Shown here: positions 63,882-64,000 of the stretch, in pieces | Layout: the number at the start of each line of letters is the position of its first letter | Numbering within the stretch: position 1 is the first letter of the stretch | Assembly (NCBI RefSeq): GCF_945859685.1 | Contig: NC_079148.1 | Location: 26,795,946 to 26,859,945 of the forward strand | Length of the DNA: 64,000 bases | Source: Eupeodes corollae | Lineage: Eukaryota > Arthropoda > Insecta > Diptera > Syrphidae | Direction: 5' to 3' | The notes under the pieces: model-generated | Seen by the model: the letters and a program-made list of their open reading frames with translations, nothing else | Told to the model about the DNA's origin: nothing | Database searches by the model: none | Program-made: the position numbers and the translations under genes

Positions 63882-64000
63882 AAGGGTGATTTTTTTGAGG
63901 TTAGGATTTTCATGCATTAGTATTTGACAGATCACGCGGGATTTCAGACATGGTGTCAAAGAGAAAGATGCTCAGTATGCTTTGACATTTCATCATGAAT
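63882..64000 (+). mobile_element. Left end of a mariner-like transposon, runs off the window
   Basis: AAGGGTGATTTTTTTGAGGT, TAGGATTT is the same terminal repeat as at 50644, preceded by TA (63880-63881). The following 90 bases belong to the 5' untranslated part of the element, which the copy at 50644 has lost. The transposase would begin beyond the edge. Confidence 0.8.

Overview
The window is AT-rich, intron-rich animal DNA and reads as part of a fly (Diptera) genome. The main evidence is one host gene on the minus strand: an orthologue of Drosophila rdgA, the type IV (zeta/iota-like) diacylglycerol kinase with two C1 domains, a basic linker, a split catalytic domain and C-terminal ankyrin repeats. 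Fourteen coding exons can be joined in phase from a start codon at 52100 down to 2931 (816 complete codons). The last ankyrin exons lie beyond the left edge. No second complete host gene is visible and I find no tRNA or rRNA gene; the only tRNA-like sequence is in the heads of a SINE family.

The rdgA introns make up almost all of the first 52 kb and are full of degenerate transposable elements. From left to right they hold: RNase H-bearing non-LTR retrotransposons with PQGGVLSPLLWN motifs (1048-2330, 3830-6030, 31173-32450, 43250-45485, 47519-48118); a second non-LTR family (6060-8818); RTE-like non-LTR copies (12612-13664, 20225-22232, 49146-49385, and 55290-56897 and 61700-63002 upstream of the gene); CR1/Jockey-like copies (19610-19990, 25500-27512, 48850-49145, 56900-57562); Tc1-like transposons (8818-10372, 13886-14400, 27535-27975, 30498-32872); mariner-like transposons (8321-8750, 28868-29165, 33775-34990, 50644-51781, 54026-54625, 61290-61640, 63882 to the edge); a Helitron fragment (41590-42775); a Ty3/gypsy reverse transcriptase fragment (49772-50636); a Harbinger-like MITE (2438-2797); and a hairpin-ended family of satellite-like modules (28797-29550, 35131-37285, 39800-40706).

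Upstream of the rdgA start (52101-64000) I see no coding gene, only more mobile DNA. This includes a long-inverted-repeat element (59855-60450) and an ~0.8-kb block present twice (60642-61434 and 63003-63881); the second block is interrupted by a mariner end exactly where the first still shows the empty TA site.

I did not find a clearly new biological system. The items most worth following are the tRNA-derived SINE family (one copy with a 12-bp target duplication), the palindromic module element with Helentron/DINE-like ends, the 28-nt rdgA micro-exon, and a broken RING-finger-like sequence inside an intron. All coordinates come from reading the sequence by eye; transposon family names are assigned from motifs, without database searches.
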